From the NCBI GenBank assembly GCA_021811265.1, contig JAJZPH010000016.1:1-37731 (forward strand): a stretch of DNA of 37,731 bases, written 5' to 3'. The position numbers and the translations under genes are program-made. This stretch comes from a bacterium. Lineage in GTDB: Bacteria; Chlamydiota; Chlamydiia; Chlamydiales; SM23-39. The notes beneath the pieces were generated by a model. That model did no database searches. It was not told where the DNA came from and saw only the letters and a program-made list of their open reading frames with translations. Positions 34,288 through 37,731 of the stretch are shown piece by piece. Positions within the stretch are counted from its first letter, which is position 1. Each line of letters starts with the position of its first letter.

Positions 34288-36059
34288 TGCACTTTCCTTT
34301 TTCTAATTTTTTCTTTGATCGCCAAAAAAGTCTTCTCGTATTCTTGGCTTTTCATAGGAAGAAAGTTCATATTGCGGATCTCATTTTGCAAAGAAAGAAA
34401 ATAACTTCTTGCTTCATCATTTGTATCAAACGTAAAGGAGCGAGAAAAAATCTCATCCATGAGCCCAAACAACGCCAATTGCCGCTCTAAAGGGCAAAAC
34501 TCATCTTCCTTGTCAAAAGCATTTTGCTGCAAATATGCGATGTCGTAGAGTTCCGATTTGAGATAGGTGACCATGTCCTCGATCAAAATGCCCTCTTCTC
34601 CTACAACTTCCATTCTCTTCTCAATCTCTTTTCCCTGCTTCAAAAGTTTCCAAGCAGCTGTCACTTTCTTTACCCACCCAGGACTCTTTTTTTCAATGAA
34701 TTCTCCCACACGCAAAAGGTATTTGGTCCACGACATCAAGGGATCGATTGCAGGGTAGCGTCTCGCATCCGAACGCTCACGAGAAAGCCCCAAGAAAGCT
34801 CCCACCACTGCAAGAGTTGCCTGTGTTACGGGCTCTTCAAAATTTCCCCCGGCCGGCGACACACTACCACCAATGGTTAGAGAGCCCTCTTCCTGGTCTT
34901 TTAAGACCAAAACGCCGGCTCTTTCGTAAAAAGCTGCGATCCGAGAGGCAAGATAGGCGGGGAATGCTTCTTCTCCGGGGATCTCCTCCAAACGCCCTGA
35001 CATCTCCCGCATCGCTTGCGCCCATCGGGAAGTAGAGTCTGCAAGAACAAGAACATCAAGACCCATCTGACGATAATATTCTCCTATAGTCACTGCCATA
35101 TAAACGGAAGATTCCCTTGCAGAAACAGGCATAGAAGAAGTGTTGCAAATGATCACCGTGCGATGCATCAGAGGCTCTTTCGTACTATTGTCTACGAGGT
35201 GAGGAAACTCTCTGAGAAGCTCTACTACCTCGCCAGCCCTTTCTCCACAAGCTGCAATGATCACCACATCGACCTCTGAAAACTTAGACAGGTGGTGCTG
35301 CAAAACGGTCTTGCCCGCTCCGAAAGGGCCCGGCGTGCAAAAAGTACCTCCTTGCAAAAGGGGAAATTGGGTGTCGATGATCCTCAAACCCGTACTCATC
35401 ATTCGCTCGGGCTTAATCTTCTTTCCCTGCCGCAAAGGAATTTTCACTGGCCATCTCTGGAGCATGGAAATAGAGATTTCTTTGCCCGTTTCATCTATCG
35501 CTTTGGCAACCGTCTCTTCAATTTTGTAAGAGCCGAGAGGCGCCACCCAGGTGATGGACAGACGCCCTTGTATGCTAAAAGGAACCATAATTTTATGAGA
35601 AAACATCTGTTCCTTCACACGGCCGATTTCATCGCCCCGTTCCACTAGATCTCCGGCTTTTGCAAAAGGAGCAAACTCCCATTTCTTTTTTCGATCGAGA
35701 GCAGGAATGTAAATTCCTCTTTTTAAAAAAAGGCCCGCTTTTTGCGCCACTTCTTCCAGAGGATTTTGCAATCCATCAAAAATGGAGGTAAGAAGGCCAG
35801 GACCCAATTCTGCTTCAAGCAGCCTCCCTAAAAATGCCACCGGAGTATCGAGAGCAATGCCTCGGGTATCTTCGAACACTTGCACCTTAGCTGCGTTTCC
35901 TACAATCTCGATCACCTCTCCTAACAGAGAGAGATTTCCCAATTGGACAGAACAAAGTTCTCCCTGACGAATGTTTCCTTGAAATGTAACGTGGAGAAGG
36001 TTCGCCTCTGCTCGAAACACCTTTCCGGACGCTCTCTCTTCGCTTATTGTTTCATTCAT
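34284..36059 (-). CDS. atpA: V-type ATPase subunit A (catalytic)
   Basis: The 591-aa catalytic subunit hydrolyses or makes ATP. The P-loop GPFGAGKTV is at about residues 243-251, the catalytic-glutamate region is [16 protein letters not shown], and [36 protein letters not shown] is the conserved core signature. The bulge domain typical of A-type subunits lies between about 110 and 190. It is preceded by the DUF2764 gene with an 8-base gap. Confidence 0.96.
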   Translation of the reverse strand: MNETISEERASGKVFRAEANLLHVTFQGNIRQGELCSVQLGNLSLLGEVIEIVGNAAKVQVFEDTRGIALDTPVAFLGRLLEAELGPGLLTSIFDGLQNPLEEVAQKAGLFLKRGIYIPALDRKKKWEFAPFAKAGDLVERGDEIGRVKEQMFSHKIMVPFSIQGRLSITWVAPLGSYKIEETVAKAIDETGKEISISMLQRWPVKIPLRQGKKIKPERMMSTGLRIIDTQFPLLQGGTFCTPGPFGAGKTVLQHHLSKFSEVDVVIIAACGERAGEVVELLREFPHLVDNSTKEPLMHRTVIICNTSSMPVSARESSVYMAVTIGEYYRQMGLDVLVLADSTSRWAQAMREMSGRLEEIPGEEAFPAYLASRIAAFYERAGVLVLKDQEEGSLTIGGSVSPAGGNFEEPVTQATLAVVGAFLGLSRERSDARRYPAIDPLMSWTKYLLRVGEFIEKKSPGWVKKVTAAWKLLKQGKEIEKRMEVVGEEGILIEDMVTYLKSELYDIAYLQQNAFDKEDEFCPLERQLALFGLMDEIFSRSFTFDTNDEARSYFLSLQNEIRNMNFLPMKSQEYEKTFLAIKEKIRKRKVQ

Positions 36060-36067
36060 TGTACGGC

Positions 36068-36835
36068 CTATAATAGTGATGTTACGATCGCTTTTCCTCT
36101 TTCTTCATCGAGAAGACTCCAATCCTCGACCAGGATCAAACCGGCCATGTAGGCCAAGATCGCATCGATGGAAAAAGGATCTATTCTTTTCATTTCGCCG
36201 ATCTTTCGAAAAGAAAACTCTGAGCATGCAAAAAAAAGATTTTTTGGATTTTCTCGATGAGCAAAATAGAGATTTTTAACTTCTCGAAACTCGTCGGGAG
36301 GCTCAAAACTAGCACCCTCTTTTTCCGATAGTATTTTCTGCACAAGCGTATCCTTTGTATCTTCATATTGCAACTCAATGGAGAGATCCTTCTTCTGATC
36401 TTTTGCTCGCAGAGCCGTCAATATCAGACGAAACTCTCGTTCAAAGCGAAAAAATAAATGCAAAAAACCTTTTTCCATCTCAATTTGATATTGCAAAAAT
36501 CTCGCTATAAGAAATAGAAAATTACCAAGGCGTTGGCTTACATCCTCATAGGTTTGAATAAACTCAAAAACAAAGGGGGGGAAAAAATCATGAATGAGAA
36601 GTGCCGCCTCAAGCTCTTTTTTGTTCAAATTTCCTCTAGGATCAATGGGCAAATCCATCCAGAGTAACCGCAAATTTTTTAAATCAATGTACTGTTTGAA
36701 AAGAGTTACTTTTTTTCGATCGGAAGGTGCGACATTTTGATCGACAAGCGCCTCCACCTCTTCGTAGGCGATTTCGGGCTTATCTCCAAATTTTAAAGGA
36801 GGAAGAGCGTTGACGAGAAAGTAATACCCATACAT
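36068..36835 (-). CDS. V-ATPase operon protein, DUF2764 family
   Basis: The 255-aa protein starts YYFLVNALPPLKFGDKPE, the characteristic opening of the DUF2764 family, and is otherwise helical and charged. In Chlamydia trachomatis the gene between atpE and atpA (CT_309) belongs to this family, and the position here is the same. No separate subunit C or F gene is present in this operon, so the protein may fill the subunit C role of joining the shaft to the membrane ring; this is inference. The start ATG lacks a strong ribosome binding site. Confidence 0.88.
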   Translation of the reverse strand: MYGYYFLVNALPPLKFGDKPEIAYEEVEALVDQNVAPSDRKKVTLFKQYIDLKNLRLLWMDLPIDPRGNLNKKELEAALLIHDFFPPFVFEFIQTYEDVSQRLGNFLFLIARFLQYQIEMEKGFLHLFFRFEREFRLILTALRAKDQKKDLSIELQYEDTKDTLVQKILSEKEGASFEPPDEFREVKNLYFAHRENPKNLFFACSEFSFRKIGEMKRIDPFSIDAILAYMAGLILVEDWSLLDEERGKAIVTSLL

Positions 36836-36857
36836 TGTAACGACCTAAATTACCGAA

Positions 36858-37484
36858 CTATTTCTGAAAGAACAACTGGCGAAAATCTTCGCGAATATAA
36901 TCCACGATTAGATCGCGAAGAACCTCATCTGTCAGGTCGATCGTCATATTACGACCTTCCAAACGGATGCGAATTCCCCCAGTAAACTCTCCCAAGAGGA
37001 TCTCTTTTTCCTTCAGATGTTCGACAATATCTGAGGCTAAAAGAGCAGTAATTGTTTTTGCAGGAATCATTTTCGGGATCATAACTGAAAGGTTTGTTTC
37101 GATTCCCTCTTTGCGGATCGCGTCCACAATAGAAGAGATCAGGCTTGCAATCACCTCTGGCTTTGCCATCGTTTTCTGAACCAGTTCGAACAGATTTTCC
37201 TGAAAAAACTTTTTTTCGATAGCCTGCTTCAATGTCTCGAGAAGCTGTCTTGCAGCAAACTGTAAAGACTCTTCGAACATTTTTTTCTTTTTTTCGATTG
37301 CTTCTTTGCCTCGGACCAGTTCATTGTGCGCTTCTTCTTTGGCCTTTTCCAAAATTTGTAGCGCCTGCATTTCGGCATTTTCTACAATCTCTTTGGCATC
37401 TTGCTTCGCAGGATCAAGGGTCTCTTTTCTTAGTAGATCGCAAATCTTTTGAATTTTCTCTTTTCCAGTTTCGATTTCTTTCAT
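36858..37484 (-). CDS. atpE: V-type ATPase subunit E (peripheral stalk)
   Basis: The 208-aa protein is part of the peripheral stalk that holds the head still. A long charged helix (about 1-100, rich in Glu, Lys and Ala) is followed by the globular domain with GGIRIRLEGRNMTIDLTDEVLRDLI. The ATG at 37484 is chosen because AAGAGG stands five to six bases before it; an in-frame ATG at 37508 falls inside the -10 box of the promoter and is therefore unlikely. It is the first gene of the nine-gene operon. Confidence 0.93.
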   Translation of the reverse strand: MKEIETGKEKIQKICDLLRKETLDPAKQDAKEIVENAEMQALQILEKAKEEAHNELVRGKEAIEKKKKMFEESLQFAARQLLETLKQAIEKKFFQENLFELVQKTMAKPEVIASLISSIVDAIRKEGIETNLSVMIPKMIPAKTITALLASDIVEHLKEKEILLGEFTGGIRIRLEGRNMTIDLTDEVLRDLIVDYIREDFRQLFFQK

Positions 37485-37507
37485 ATTTCCTCTTAAGAAC
37501 ACTGCCA

Positions 37508-37535
37508 TTTATACCACATCTACCCTTTCGCAAAA
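37508..37535 (-). promoter_or_regulatory. Promoter of the V-ATPase operon
   Basis: On the minus strand an extended -10 box (TGG followed by TATAAA) lies 16 bases after TTTTGC. It predicts a short leader of about 17 bases before the ATG at 37484. Confidence 0.5.
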
Positions 37536-37704
37536 CAGGTTTTTTTTCGAAAAATCCTACCAGACAAAACAGAAGCCTGTAGAATTCAACAGCTTGCAAA
37601 AGAAAAGGTTGTGTCGTATAAAAAATTTACTCCCTTGCTTTTTATCTCTGTTTTTAAGAACAAAAGAAATTTTCGCAGCATTTTAAAGAGGACTAAAAAA
37701 CTGC

Positions 37705-37731
37705 ATGCAACTATCGATTGTGCCATTGCCA
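37705..37731 (+). CDS. Possible gene start cut by the window edge
   Basis: An ATG with AGAGGA 14 bases upstream opens a frame of nine codons (MQLSIVPLP) that runs off the window. It would be divergent from the V-ATPase operon. Too little is seen to name it. Confidence 0.3.

Noticed and set aside
1..37731. CRISPR array, rRNA genes, integrase or phage module
   Set aside because: No evenly spaced direct repeats, rRNA-like sequence, integrase or phage structural gene was seen on either strand.

Overview
The window looks like the chromosome of a chlamydia-related bacterium (order Parachlamydiales in the broad sense, Simkania/Waddlia-like). The main evidence is a V-type ATPase operon in the chlamydial order E, DUF2764 protein, A, B, D, I, K. 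Supporting signs are the infC-rpmI-rplT-pheS block, small proteins with paired membrane segments like inclusion-membrane (Inc) proteins, a secreted autotransporter, and many TTG start codons. The placement rests on gene order and protein character read by eye; no database search was possible.

Layout. 81-5846: an unknown protein, a GT-B glycosyltransferase paired with a small membrane protein, a SlyD-like FKBP isomerase, an Inc-like protein behind a very AT-rich leader, a family 4 uracil-DNA glycosylase missing two of its usual iron-sulfur cysteines, and an Hsp20 chaperone. 5861-5986: a multi-hairpin repeat. 6031-9845 (minus strand): a translation operon bounded by tRNA genes, tRNA-Val(GAC), a degenerate threonyl-tRNA synthetase (ThrRS)-like protein, IF3, L35, L20, PheS, tRNA-Ser(UGA), tRNA-Ser(CGA). 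9988-21249: one 3,753-codon gene with a helicase-type ATPase core near its C terminus, resembling the mostly eukaryotic DUF3638/DUF3645 giant proteins. 21305-21473: first copy of a 169-bp palindromic MITE-like element. 21472-24753: an autotransporter with about 90-residue repeats. 25017-27913: an MFS transporter, a YtqB/MnmM-like methyltransferase, the second and identical element copy (26757-26925), an Inc-like small protein and an unknown small protein. 27936-28048: second copy of the multi-hairpin repeat. 28075-37484 (minus strand): a nine-gene operon, V-ATPase E, DUF2764, A, B, D, I, K, then deoC and a second MFS transporter. A possible gene start on the plus strand is cut by the right edge.

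How the genes work together. The V-ATPase genes encode a membrane rotary pump; the proteolipid keeps most residues of the Na+ site known from Enterococcus hirae NtpK. The tRNA-bounded operon supplies translation factors. The ThrRS-like protein sits where thrS precedes infC in many bacteria, but it has lost the TGS domain, the editing residues, all three zinc ligands and the anticodon-binding domain, so it is probably not a working synthetase. Both repeat families lie only where genes converge, and both can fold into stem-loops, so they may end transcription from both sides.

The strongest candidates for something undescribed are the giant DUF3638-like protein, the ThrRS-like protein and the two hairpin repeat families.
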